Positions 11,098-20,882 of a stretch of 64,000 nt of DNA are shown here, piece by piece. Position numbers and translations under genes: made by a program. A model generated the notes under the pieces. The model was given only the letters and a program-made list of their open reading frames with translations, was not told the origin of the DNA and did not search any database. Position 1 is the first letter of the stretch. Each line of letters begins with the position of its first letter. This stretch comes from Candidatus Cryptobacteroides sp. (GTDB lineage Bacteria > Bacteroidota > Bacteroidia > Bacteroidales > UBA932). The stretch covers positions 1 to 64,000 of the forward strand of contig JARIAS010000069.1 of the NCBI GenBank assembly GCA_029257745.1. The letters run 5' to 3'.

Positions 11098-12636
11098 ATG
11101 ACACAAGAAGAATTATTTAAAGTTTTAGTTGCACATTGTAAGGAATATGGTTTTATTTTTCCTTCTAGTGAAATATATGATGGTTTAGCCGCTGTTTATG
11201 ATTATGGTCAGATGGGTGTTGAGCTAAAAAACAATATTAAGAGATATTGGTGGGAGGCTATGACTCGTCTAAATGAGAATGTCGTAGGAATAGATTCTTG
11301 TGTTTTCATGCATCCAAAGGTGTGGGTAGCATCTGGTCACGTAGCCGCTTTTAATGATCCATTGATTGATAATAAGGATTCTAAGAAAAGGTATAGAGCA
11401 GACGTTCTTATTGAGGATTATTTAGCAAAACTAGAAGAAAAGATTAATAAGGAAGTAGAAAAGGGTAGGAAGAAGTTCGCAGAAGGCTTTGATGAAGAGC
11501 AGTTCCGTAGTACTAATCCTAATGTTCTAAGAATTAAGTCAAAATATGATGAGATTCATAGTCGTTTTGTAAATGCCTCAGAAACAAATAATCTTAAAGA
11601 GTTAAAAGATATAATTATAGATGCAGAGATTGTTTGTCCTATATCTGGAACTAAGAACTGGACAGATGTCCGTCAATTTAACCTAATGTTTAGTACTCCA
11701 ATCAGTAATACTGGAGAAGATGATGATAGGATATATTTACGCCCAGAGACAGCACAAGGTATATTTGTGGATTATCTAAATGTGCAGAAGACAGGTCGAA
11801 TGAAGATACCTTTTGGTATTGCTCAGATAGGTAAAGCTTTTAGGAATGAGATAGTAGCTAGACAGTTCATTTTTAGAATGAGAGAGTTTGAGCAAATGGA
11901 AATGGAGTTTTTCTGTCGTCCTGGAACTGAAATGGAGTGGTTTGAAAAGTGGAAGGAGCAAAGAATGAAGTGGCATGTAAATTTAGGTATGGGAGAGGAG
12001 AATTATAGATTTCATGACCATGAAAAATTAGCACATTATGCAAATGCAGCAGCCGATATTGAGTTTAAATTCCCATTTGGCTTCAAAGAGTTAGAGGGTA
12101 TTCATTCTAGAACAGATTTTGACCTAGGTAATCACGCTAAGCTATCTGGTAAGAAGATACAATACTTTGATAATGAGACAGGAACAAGCTATGTCCCATA
12201 TTGTGTTGAGACATCGATAGGTGTAGATCGTATGTTTTTGGCTGTATTATCAAATTCTTATAAGGTAGAGGAATTGGAAGGTGGCGAGTCTAGGGTTGTT
12301 TTAAGCATTCCTGCACCATTGGCACCTGTTAAATTGGCTATTTTGCCTCTTGTGAAAAAAGATGGTCTTCCTCAGTTGGCTCAAAAGATTGTTGATGAAG
12401 TTAAATTTGATTTTGCTTATCAATATGATGAAAAAGACAGTATAGGTAAAAGATATAGGCGTCAGGATGCAATAGGTACACCATTCTGTGTAACTATTGA
12501 TCATGAGTCTTTAACTGATAACTGTGTTACTCTAAGAGATAGGGACACAATGAGCCAAGAAAGAGTGCCTATTGATAAATTAAGGGAAATAGTTGATGCT
12601 AAGGTAAATATGAGAAATTTATTGAAGAATTTATAG
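11098..12636 (+). CDS. glyS: Glycyl-tRNA synthetase (class II, eukaryote/archaeal-like single-chain)
   Basis: YDYGQMGVELKNNIKRYWWE, LRPETAQGIFVDYLNVQ, FGIAQIGKAFRNEI motifs. Confidence 0.97.
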   Translation: MTQEELFKVLVAHCKEYGFIFPSSEIYDGLAAVYDYGQMGVELKNNIKRYWWEAMTRLNENVVGIDSCVFMHPKVWVASGHVAAFNDPLIDNKDSKKRYRADVLIEDYLAKLEEKINKEVEKGRKKFAEGFDEEQFRSTNPNVLRIKSKYDEIHSRFVNASETNNLKELKDIIIDAEIVCPISGTKNWTDVRQFNLMFSTPISNTGEDDDRIYLRPETAQGIFVDYLNVQKTGRMKIPFGIAQIGKAFRNEIVARQFIFRMREFEQMEMEFFCRPGTEMEWFEKWKEQRMKWHVNLGMGEENYRFHDHEKLAHYANAAADIEFKFPFGFKELEGIHSRTDFDLGNHAKLSGKKIQYFDNETGTSYVPYCVETSIGVDRMFLAVLSNSYKVEELEGGESRVVLSIPAPLAPVKLAILPLVKKDGLPQLAQKIVDEVKFDFAYQYDEKDSIGKRYRRQDAIGTPFCVTIDHESLTDNCVTLRDRDTMSQERVPIDKLREIVDAKVNMRNLLKNL

Positions 12637-12716
12637 ACTTTTGCTAGAGTATATTGTAAAATAGCTAAGATAATATCTATAAAATACTTGTAATAAATAT
12701 TTAGACTAAAATGAGA

Positions 12717-12746
12717 TGAGCCCCAAAAGTTTGGACGGGTTAAACA
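12717..12746. mobile_element. Possible IS3-like terminal inverted-repeat relic
   Basis: TGAGCCCCAAAAGTTTGGACGGGTTAAACA resembles IS3-family ends; no transposase or second end seen. Confidence 0.3.
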
Positions 12747-12760
12747 TTCTTCAGTTATAG

Positions 12761-12789
12761 AAAGAGTTCAGTATCATACTGGACTCTTT
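12761..12789. terminator. Strong hairpin (possible bidirectional terminator) between convergent glyS and thiL-like gene
   Basis: AAAGAGTTCAGTAT-C-ATACTGGACTCTTT, 14-bp stem with one G-T wobble. Confidence 0.55.
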
Positions 12790-12869
12790 CCTTTTAACTG
12801 ATAGTTATTCTTTTATTATTGTAATAGTGAAGTAATCTTCTAAAGTCTTTATAAATATTTCAGAAGATT

Positions 12870-13874
12870 TTAATCTTTCCAACCTTGAGCTTTTAAAGAT
12901 AGTTCTGCACCTTCTGGACTAACTAAGACTGCACCAACATTACTTTGGGCTAAATGTCCAATAATTTCAAATTCAGGGAAGTTCTTTCCTATTACTTCCA
13001 TTTTATTAATAGGGAAGACAAAGATAAACTTATAGTCTTCACCACCATTCATTGCAGCAGATATTGGGTCTATATTTAATTCTTTACAAAGACTTATACT
13101 ATTACCCTCAAAAGGTATCTTTTTAGTGTAAATCTTTGCTCCAAGTCCAGAATCTTCTGATAGCTGTTTTACGCTATAAGCAAGACCTTTATTACATAAA
13201 TATGAAAAAGATGGGATAAGTTCAGCTTCTTTTAGCCTATTAATAAGATTATTATCTACTTCTGGCTTTAGATAAGAAGATATAATCATTTTATATTTAT
13301 CAATAGGTAGATTTTTCTTACTTGATCCAGAATCTAAAAATGCAATTTTTTCTTTTTCAAGAAGTTGTAAGCCTAAGTATGCGGCACCAATATTGCCTGA
13401 CACGCATATCAGATCTTTAGATTGGGCTATCTGTTTGTGTTTTACTATCTCTTTTTCTATGCTGGCAGTAGCTGATACGCTTATATTTAATCCATTATTT
13501 GATGGAACTAGATCTAAATCTATATGTTGATATCCATGTTCCTTGGCGGCTATACAGAAACCTTCCCAAAATAATTTTATGTCTTCAAAATCAAGTTTAG
13601 CAGATACTCCTAGGACAATGTTTAGTAATCTACATTTAGCCATAGCTGCAATTGCTTTGGCTGATATGGCTGTTGCGATTTTATATCCTAAATGTTTAAG
13701 AGGAAAGTATATTAAATCAAAATCAATACCTTCTACAAATACTGAATGGACTTGAATAATATTTTCACCTATATTAGTTTGATATTCTGATAAGGAGTTA
13801 ATAAATCCACTTGCTTCGTATAGTTGTTTTATAGCTTCGTGTTTACCTAAATCAGCAAAAGTTTGTTTTTTCAT
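12870..13874 (-). CDS. ThiL/AIR-synthase-fold protein, thiamine-monophosphate kinase-like but lacking canonical Asp motifs
   Basis: FVEGIDFDLIYFPLKHLGYK, GNIGAAYLGLQLLEKEK and MNGGEDYKFIF align with ThiL; GDD, NxSD and GGDT motifs absent. Confidence 0.8.
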   Translation of the reverse strand: MKKQTFADLGKHEAIKQLYEASGFINSLSEYQTNIGENIIQVHSVFVEGIDFDLIYFPLKHLGYKIATAISAKAIAAMAKCRLLNIVLGVSAKLDFEDIKLFWEGFCIAAKEHGYQHIDLDLVPSNNGLNISVSATASIEKEIVKHKQIAQSKDLICVSGNIGAAYLGLQLLEKEKIAFLDSGSSKKNLPIDKYKMIISSYLKPEVDNNLINRLKEAELIPSFSYLCNKGLAYSVKQLSEDSGLGAKIYTKKIPFEGNSISLCKELNIDPISAAMNGGEDYKFIFVFPINKMEVIGKNFPEFEIIGHLAQSNVGAVLVSPEGAELSLKAQGWKD

Positions 13875-13952
13875 AACAAATTAAATAAAATTTTCTGCAA
13901 AGTTAGCAGATTGATATTAATTTTCCTAAATTAGCAGAAATTAACCAATACT

Positions 13953-14198
13953 ATGTCTAATAATATCTTTGTGAGAATATGGAGACTGTATTATGATGGC
14001 TTTAAAAATATGACATGGGGAAAGCCTTTATGGTTTTTAATTTTTTTAAAAGTATTTATTTTGTTTGCCATTTTAAGGGTCTTCTTTTTTAAACCACATA
14101 TGTCAGGAAAAACTAATGAACAAAAAAGTTCAATTGTTGTGAATGTACTAACAAAGCACAGTGCCCCTAACCAAATAGAATTAAATGATACTGAATAA
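13953..14198 (+). CDS. DUF4492 small membrane protein (cydA-associated)
   Basis: 81 aa, RIWRLYYDGFKNMTWGKPLWFLIFLKVFILFAILRVFFF, directly upstream of cydA. Confidence 0.82.
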   Translation: MSNNIFVRIWRLYYDGFKNMTWGKPLWFLIFLKVFILFAILRVFFFKPHMSGKTNEQKSSIVVNVLTKHSAPNQIELNDTE

Positions 14199-14228
14199 AT
14201 TATATTAATTTCAATCTAACAATACATT

Positions 14229-15740
14229 ATGGAAACAGCATTAATAGACTGGTCTAGAGTCCAGTTTGCCGTAACAGCTGCTTATCACTGGCTGTTTGTT
14301 CCTTTAACATTAGGTCTATCAGTTGTAATGGCCTTGATGGAGACTATTTATGTCGTTAAAGGTGATGAATTTTGGAAAAAAACTGCTAAATTTTGGATGA
14401 AGCTTTTTGCAATTAATTTTGCAGTAGGAATAGCTACAGGTATTATCCTAGAATTTCAGTTTGGAACTAACTGGAGTAATTATTCATGGTTTGTAGGTGA
14501 TATTTTTGGTGCACCTCTTGCTATTGAAGGGGTATTAGCCTTCTTTATGGAAGCAACATTTTTTGCAGTAATGTTTTTCGGTTGGAACAAGGTCGGTAAG
14601 AAGTTTCACCTATCTGCAACTTGGCTTACAGGAATAGGTGCTAGTATATCAGCTTATTGGATCTTAGTTGCTAATGGCTGGATGCAACACCCAACAGGAA
14701 CAGAATTTAATATGGATACTGTTCGTAATGAAATGACTTCTTTTTGGGCAGTTATAGGAAACCCTGTTGCCGTAGTTAAGTTTTTTCATTCAATCTTCAG
14801 TGGCTGGATGACAGGTGGTGCTTTTACACTAGCTATTAGCTCATGGTTTTTATTAAAGAAAAGAGAAAATCGTTTTGCTATTGCAAGTTTTTGTGTAGGT
14901 GCTATTGTAACTTTAGTTGGAGGTATTGTAACGGCTATTTCAGGAGATGTCTCAGGTCTAAGAGTTGCTCAGTATCAACCTATGAAATTTGCCGCAACAG
15001 AAGCTCTTATGGATGGCTCTAAATCAGCACCTCTAACACTTGTGCCAGGTGTAGAGATTCCTAGCATGTTGTCTATTTTAGCTACACATGATGTTGATGG
15101 TTTTGTACCAGGTATAAATGATATAGTTAATGGTTATACTGATAATGAAGGTAATGTCGTACCATCTTCTCAAGAAAAGATTGATAGGGGACGTATAGCA
15201 GTTGCAGCATTAGCTGATTATACAAAATATAAAGCTACTGACAAACTAAAAGCAGAAGAAGCTAAATCATTATTTAAGGAGAATGAAAAATATTTAGGTT
15301 ATGGTTATGTGGATAAAGTGGACGATTTAATTCCAAATCTTCATGTTCCTTTTTGGTCTTTCAGAGTAATGATAGGTGCTGGTATGTTTGTAATGCTTTA
15401 TGCTTTATTGGCACTATTCTTTGTTTGGAAGAAGAAGGTTAAGACTGTTAAGTGGTTACATGTTCTTGGCTTATTAACCTTGCCTGCTGTATATATTGCA
15501 GGACAAGCTGGTTGGATTGTAGCAGAAGTGGGTAGACAGCCATGGACTATCCAGGATTTACTTCCAGTTAATGTTGCAGTATCTAGTGTTAGTGTTTTTG
15601 CCGTTAAAACTACTCTAGCAGCATTCTGTATTATATTTACATTGTTCTTAGTAATAGAGATACGTATTATGCTAAAAGCTATTTCTAAGGGACCACAAAT
15701 AGATGAAAATCAGTCAAATACTAAATTAGAGGAGGTTTAA
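14229..15740 (+). CDS. cydA: Cytochrome bd ubiquinol oxidase subunit I
   Basis: DWSRVQFAVTAAYHWLFVPLTLGLS; GRQPW motif. Confidence 0.97.
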   Translation: METALIDWSRVQFAVTAAYHWLFVPLTLGLSVVMALMETIYVVKGDEFWKKTAKFWMKLFAINFAVGIATGIILEFQFGTNWSNYSWFVGDIFGAPLAIEGVLAFFMEATFFAVMFFGWNKVGKKFHLSATWLTGIGASISAYWILVANGWMQHPTGTEFNMDTVRNEMTSFWAVIGNPVAVVKFFHSIFSGWMTGGAFTLAISSWFLLKKRENRFAIASFCVGAIVTLVGGIVTAISGDVSGLRVAQYQPMKFAATEALMDGSKSAPLTLVPGVEIPSMLSILATHDVDGFVPGINDIVNGYTDNEGNVVPSSQEKIDRGRIAVAALADYTKYKATDKLKAEEAKSLFKENEKYLGYGYVDKVDDLIPNLHVPFWSFRVMIGAGMFVMLYALLALFFVWKKKVKTVKWLHVLGLLTLPAVYIAGQAGWIVAEVGRQPWTIQDLLPVNVAVSSVSVFAVKTTLAAFCIIFTLFLVIEIRIMLKAISKGPQIDENQSNTKLEEV

Positions 15741-15742
15741 TT

Positions 15743-16882
15743 ATGACATATGCAATTTTACAACAGTATTGGTGGTGCCTTGTAGCTGTCTTAGGCTCTT
15801 TATTAGTTTTTCTAATGTTTGTGCAAGGAGCAAATGCTTTGATTTTCTTTGTTGGTAAAAATCATACGCAAAGGACTTTGATGATAAATTCTACAGGACG
15901 AAAATGGGAATTAGCATTTACAACCTTAGTTACCTTTGGTGGTGCATTCTTTGCATCTTTCCCTCTTTTCTATAGTACTAGTTTCAGTGGTGCATACTGG
16001 GTATGGATATTACTACTCTTTACCTTTGTATTTCAGGCTGTATCTTATGAGTTCCACACTAAAAATGGTAACTTGTTAGGCTCAAAGGCTTTCCAGTTAT
16101 TTTTAACTATAAACGGAGTACTTGCTCCTATTATTGTTGGTGCAGCAGTAGGAACTTTTTATACCGGTTCAAATTTTATAGTGGATAAGTCTCAGATGAC
16201 AAGCATTACAGGTGGTGTTATCAGTTCTTGGGGCTCTGCTTGGCACGGATTAGAGGCTTTAACTGAACCTCTATGTTTAGCCTTAGGTTTGACAGTCTTA
16301 TGTCTTGATCTTGTGTTAGGCTGTTTATATATGCTAAATAATATTGACAATGAAGAGCTTGCTAAGAATATTAAGAAATATCTATTTGGTTCTACAATAG
16401 CATTTTTAGTATTTTTAGTAGCATCTTTGGCATTACTTTTTACTATGAAAGGCTATGCTGTTGATGAGCAAGGAGTTGTAAGCTTAGTACAATATAAGTA
16501 TTTTATAAATCTTATTGAAATGCCTGTTGCCTTAGTATGCTTCTTACTTGGAGCAGTTTTAGTAGTTGCAGGAATTGTAATGGGTTTATTTACAAAGTCA
16601 AAGAGGGGTATATGGCCTTCTGGCGTAGGAACAGTACTAGTCGTATTGAGTTTATTCTTTATAGCTGGATTTAATGGTACAGCCTATTATCCTTCTTCTA
16701 CTAATTTACAGAGCTCATTGACTATTATGAATAGTTCTTCTAGTATGACAACTTTAACGGCTATGTCTTATGTCTCTTTAGCAATACCTTTTGTGTTTGC
16801 TTATATATTCTATGCTTGGCGTAAAATGGATAAGGCACCTATAACAGAGAAAGAAATAAAAGGTACTGAAGATAAATATTAG
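15743..16882 (+). CDS. cydB: Cytochrome bd ubiquinol oxidase subunit II
   Basis: Polytopic, immediately downstream of cydA, CydB-like sequence (YWWCLVAVLGSLLVFLMFVQGANAL). Confidence 0.95.
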   Translation: MTYAILQQYWWCLVAVLGSLLVFLMFVQGANALIFFVGKNHTQRTLMINSTGRKWELAFTTLVTFGGAFFASFPLFYSTSFSGAYWVWILLLFTFVFQAVSYEFHTKNGNLLGSKAFQLFLTINGVLAPIIVGAAVGTFYTGSNFIVDKSQMTSITGGVISSWGSAWHGLEALTEPLCLALGLTVLCLDLVLGCLYMLNNIDNEELAKNIKKYLFGSTIAFLVFLVASLALLFTMKGYAVDEQGVVSLVQYKYFINLIEMPVALVCFLLGAVLVVAGIVMGLFTKSKRGIWPSGVGTVLVVLSLFFIAGFNGTAYYPSSTNLQSSLTIMNSSSSMTTLTAMSYVSLAIPFVFAYIFYAWRKMDKAPITEKEIKGTEDKY

Positions 16883-16903
16883 TAGATATACATATGTAAT
16901 ATT

Positions 16904-16933
16904 GGCACCCTATATTTTGGGGGTGCCTTTTTT
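16904..16933 (+). terminator. Rho-independent terminator after cydAB
   Basis: GGCACCC-tatatttt-GGGGGTGCC-TTTTTT. Confidence 0.85.
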
Positions 16934-16966
16934 ATATTATATTTGTGCCAATTTTAATTACAAGTT

Positions 16967-18874
16967 ATGAATAGGTTTATAGGTTTAACAAGTGTAATAA
17001 TACTATGTTGTATTATATTATTTACTTCATGTAATAAAACAGAAAATGCCATTAAAATAGAGCAACAGAGTTTGTTATTTAATGTTACTAATGTAAATTT
17101 TGTTACAAAGTCACAAGAGGATATTGATAATAAGATAAGCTCTTGTCAAATAGCTGTTTATTCTACAAAGAATAAACTTGTTGCACAAAAGTATTTTAAA
17201 ACATCCGATTTATCTAAACTAGAGTTTACGGCACAAGATATTTATCAAAAATTATTAAAAGATACCACATATAATGTTTATGTGTATGTTAATAGTGAAG
17301 AGTTTAATAAAGAGGAACTTACTTGGCCAAGAGCTTGGTTACCTGTTCCTCAGATTAATTCTTTTAAGGATAGAGGTATATTAGCCTTTGCTTTATCTAG
17401 CTTTGTGTATACAGGAGATAAACAGAGCATAAAATTATATACTAATAGGCTTTTCAGTAAATATCATATTAAGGTGCTGATGAAGGACTTAGAACAATAT
17501 CAGATAAAATTGGAGAGGATAGCTGTTGAGAATGTCGGTAAAAAAATAGCCTTAGATAAAGATGTCCCTGATTTAGCTTATGAAGGGGATAGTGAAGAAC
17601 TTAATTTAGATTGGAATGAAGAACTAAATACAATATTATATATACCTTCAACTACGAAGGAAAATAAGGTTTATATAAAATTACAGGGAAAGGTTAAAGA
17701 TAGGAATAATGCCTCTAAGGGTGAAGAGACTATTGTTTATAAGGCTTATATTGGAGATGATTCAAATGGTATTGTTTCTAAGAATGAAGAGAGAATTAAG
17801 ACTTTTAATTTGAAAGATAGAGATATTAATGAGCCGTATAGTGATTTTTATGTAAGTACAGAGATGACTCCTATTGATATGGGCTTTGATAATCCTATAT
17901 TGAGGGCTTATGGTAGAGGTGCAGGTCCCCAAAGTCCCCAAAGAATGGAGATTAGCTTTTTTATGAGAAAGGGGAATAGGTTCTTAGAGTCTTTATCAGA
18001 GGATTTTGTTGTATTATCTGATAGTAGATATGTATCACCTACAAATATTAGAATACAAGAAGATGCTATAAATAAACGTTATAAAATAATTATGATTGTG
18101 GAAAGGCCCGCAAGAGATTACGATGCAAATGTTACAGTTCGTTATAAGGATTATAGTACGAATTTTAGCGTTATTTATAGATTTACAGAAATTCATGATT
18201 ATTTGTTAGATTGGGATAATAAGGATGATGTTAATTATGCTTGGGCATCTAATAATGTTGAGGGGGATTGGATAAAGGTTGCAAGTAAGACTTTGATTTA
18301 CAGGATAGATAGGATTGATGCTTCCCAAAATAATATTGAGCTAAATTATAATAAAGATGTATTGAAAATCGTTAGAAATTTAAATAATTATCAGATTTAT
18401 GTTAAAAGGGGAACTCGTTCTTTTTCTGAAGAGGTCGTTGCTATGGATGATAAGGGAAATACTTCTAGTTTCAGAGTTAATTATACTTATAAAGTAGATT
18501 CTGATAGTTCTTCTTATAATTTAAATTGGATGTGGTTTGATGAAGATGAGGATGGTAATGAAATAGCCTCTATACTTACTGAACAAGAAATTCGTGAGAT
18601 TGGAAATACTTCTGCTTATGGTAATGAAATAGTGGAACTAAATTATACTAATGGGGCAGGTGATTTAGGGGACTTAACACTGAATAATTTTGTTAAAACT
18701 CCTAAAATAGAAGTAGTTAGCATATCAAAAGAAACAAAAAATAATGTTAAGTACTATTCTGTAATGTTTAAATACAAGATTATAAGTGCTAATTATATAG
18801 ATTATCTATTAGTAAAAACTGATGATGGTAAAGAAGCCAGTTTAAAAATAAAATACGTATATATAAGAGATTAA
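16967..18874 (+). CDS. Fimbrillin-like / DUF4906-type surface lipoprotein
   Basis: Lipobox (LFTSC), N-terminal fimbrillin/Mfa-like segment (YKAYIGDDSNG...KTFNLKDRDIN), then repeated beta-rich modules. Confidence 0.55.
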   Translation: MNRFIGLTSVIILCCIILFTSCNKTENAIKIEQQSLLFNVTNVNFVTKSQEDIDNKISSCQIAVYSTKNKLVAQKYFKTSDLSKLEFTAQDIYQKLLKDTTYNVYVYVNSEEFNKEELTWPRAWLPVPQINSFKDRGILAFALSSFVYTGDKQSIKLYTNRLFSKYHIKVLMKDLEQYQIKLERIAVENVGKKIALDKDVPDLAYEGDSEELNLDWNEELNTILYIPSTTKENKVYIKLQGKVKDRNNASKGEETIVYKAYIGDDSNGIVSKNEERIKTFNLKDRDINEPYSDFYVSTEMTPIDMGFDNPILRAYGRGAGPQSPQRMEISFFMRKGNRFLESLSEDFVVLSDSRYVSPTNIRIQEDAINKRYKIIMIVERPARDYDANVTVRYKDYSTNFSVIYRFTEIHDYLLDWDNKDDVNYAWASNNVEGDWIKVASKTLIYRIDRIDASQNNIELNYNKDVLKIVRNLNNYQIYVKRGTRSFSEEVVAMDDKGNTSSFRVNYTYKVDSDSSSYNLNWMWFDEDEDGNEIASILTEQEIREIGNTSAYGNEIVELNYTNGAGDLGDLTLNNFVKTPKIEVVSISKETKNNVKYYSVMFKYKIISANYIDYLLVKTDDGKEASLKIKYVYIRD

Positions 18875-18890
18875 AGAGCTATAAAAAGTA

Positions 18891-18924
18891 AAAGGGAAAA
18901 CCATCACGGCTTTCCCTTTTTTTT
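18891..18924 (+). terminator. Terminator between convergent genes
   Basis: AAAGGGAAA...TTTCCCTTTTTTTT. Confidence 0.75.
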
Positions 18925-18926
18925 GT

Positions 18927-20816
18927 TTATTTAATATAAATACTTCTCAATGAATTGAGAATTGCAATAATCATTACTCCTACATCAGCAAATACAGCCA
19001 AATACATAGGAGCATAGCCCAGAGTCGCCAATACAAGCACTAATAGTTTAAAAGAAATAGAAAAAGCAATATTCTGCTTAGCTATTTTAACACTCTTTCT
19101 TGCTATATGTATGAGACTTATAAGTTTAGATGGTTTGTCGTCCATAATTACTATATCTGCAGCTTCTATTGCAGCATCGGAGCCTAGTCCACCCATTGCT
19201 ATTCCTATATCTGCCTTAGTGATAACAGGAGCATCGTTTATGCCATCTCCAACAAAAGCTATATACTCTTTCTCTCCTACTTTATGTTTGAGTTCTTCTA
19301 GTTTATTTAGTTTATCCTCAGGTAAAAGTTCTCCACTATAATTCTCAATATTTAGTTTTTGAGCAATATCTTTACTAGTCTTGATATTATCTCCACTCAG
19401 GAGATGTATATCTTTGACATTAAGTTTTTTAAGTCCATCTATACATTCTATTGCATCTTCTTTAAGATTATCTGCAACTATGATATGTCCAGCGTATTCA
19501 TTATTTATAGCTACGTGTAAGAGTGTTCCTTTGTCGTTCCCACATTCTCTTGTTAGAATATTAAGATTCTGCATATAGCTTTTATTGCCTATGCTTATAA
19601 CATCTTGATTAATAGTTGCTTGTATGCCCCTTCCTGCTAGTTCTAGCACCTTGGTTACTTTGCATTCATCTTTTATTGGATGGGCACTGCTTATAGAATT
19701 AGCAATAGGGTGATTGGAAAGAGACTCTGCATGTGCTGCTAAGTGTAAAATCTCTTCTTTACTATATTTATCAAAATTATGTATTTCACTTAGAGTAAAT
19801 TGCCCTTGTGTTAGAGTTCCTGTTTTATCAAATACGATACTATGTAATTTAGCAACTTTCTCAAGGAAGCTAGAACCTTTTACAAGAATTCCTTTTTTTG
19901 AAGCTGCTCCTATACCTCCAAAGAAGCTGAGAGGGATAGATATTACCAATGCACAAGGACAAGAAGCAACTAAAAAGCTTAAGGCTCTTTGTAGCCATAT
20001 TGGAAATTCCTGATTGTAGCTATTAGATGAGAATAAGGGGCATATAAAGGCTAGAATTAGAGCTGAAAATACAACAAAAGGCGTATAATATCTAGCAAAT
20101 TTATGTATAAATTTTTCGCTTTCTGATTTATTCTCACTAGCTTTCTTTACAAGAGAGAGTATTTTTGCAACAGTTGATTCTTGTGCAATTCTATCAACTT
20201 TTACTTTTAATACAGCTGTCATATTTATGCAGCCAGCGAGTATTTTATCTCCTACTTTTACCTCTTTAGGAAGACTTTCTCCCGTTAAAGCCATTGTATT
20301 AAGGCTGGACTCTCCTTCTATTACAGTTGCATCAAAGCCTATTTTTTCTCCTGCTCTAATTATTGCAATGTCCCCACGTTGTGCTTCGGATAATTTTACT
20401 TCAACTTCCTTTCCTCCCTTTTCTATATGACATAGCTCAGGGCTTAAGTCTATAAGATGTTTTATTGCATCTTTGCTTTTTCCTTCCCCCATTTCTTCTA
20501 ACATTTCACCTATTTGGTAAAAAATAATTACAAAAATGGCTTCTATAAATTCATTCTCAATATTAGGGAAAAGCCCAATGAATAGTGCTGATATAGTAGC
20601 AATAGTCATTAAGAAGCTGATACTAAATATTTTACCTGAAGATACTTGTCTAAATGCCTTTAATATAATATCATAAGAGATTATTATGTAAGGTATTAGA
20701 TATATAGAAAGTAGAGCTGTGTATGACAAAAGGTAGTTCTTTTCTATATAGAAACATAATAAAGCTAGTAATGTGCTAAAAGCTAATCTTATTTTAAGAA
20801 TATTATCGTGATTCAT
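18927..20816 (-). CDS. P1B-type heavy-metal-translocating ATPase (Zn/Cd type), no N-terminal HMA domain
   Basis: DKTGTLTQG, SCPCAL (CPC), GDGINDAPVI; C-terminal TM pair with K...ADVG signature typical of P1B-2. Confidence 0.95.
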   Translation of the reverse strand: MNHDNILKIRLAFSTLLALLCFYIEKNYLLSYTALLSIYLIPYIIISYDIILKAFRQVSSGKIFSISFLMTIATISALFIGLFPNIENEFIEAIFVIIFYQIGEMLEEMGEGKSKDAIKHLIDLSPELCHIEKGGKEVEVKLSEAQRGDIAIIRAGEKIGFDATVIEGESSLNTMALTGESLPKEVKVGDKILAGCINMTAVLKVKVDRIAQESTVAKILSLVKKASENKSESEKFIHKFARYYTPFVVFSALILAFICPLFSSNSYNQEFPIWLQRALSFLVASCPCALVISIPLSFFGGIGAASKKGILVKGSSFLEKVAKLHSIVFDKTGTLTQGQFTLSEIHNFDKYSKEEILHLAAHAESLSNHPIANSISSAHPIKDECKVTKVLELAGRGIQATINQDVISIGNKSYMQNLNILTRECGNDKGTLLHVAINNEYAGHIIVADNLKEDAIECIDGLKKLNVKDIHLLSGDNIKTSKDIAQKLNIENYSGELLPEDKLNKLEELKHKVGEKEYIAFVGDGINDAPVITKADIGIAMGGLGSDAAIEAADIVIMDDKPSKLISLIHIARKSVKIAKQNIAFSISFKLLVLVLATLGYAPMYLAVFADVGVMIIAILNSLRSIYIK

Positions 20817-20882
20817 AACTTGTGTAGTTTATACTACAAAAGTATATAATAAGAGTTGCAACTAAATTGCAAATATTGTGAG

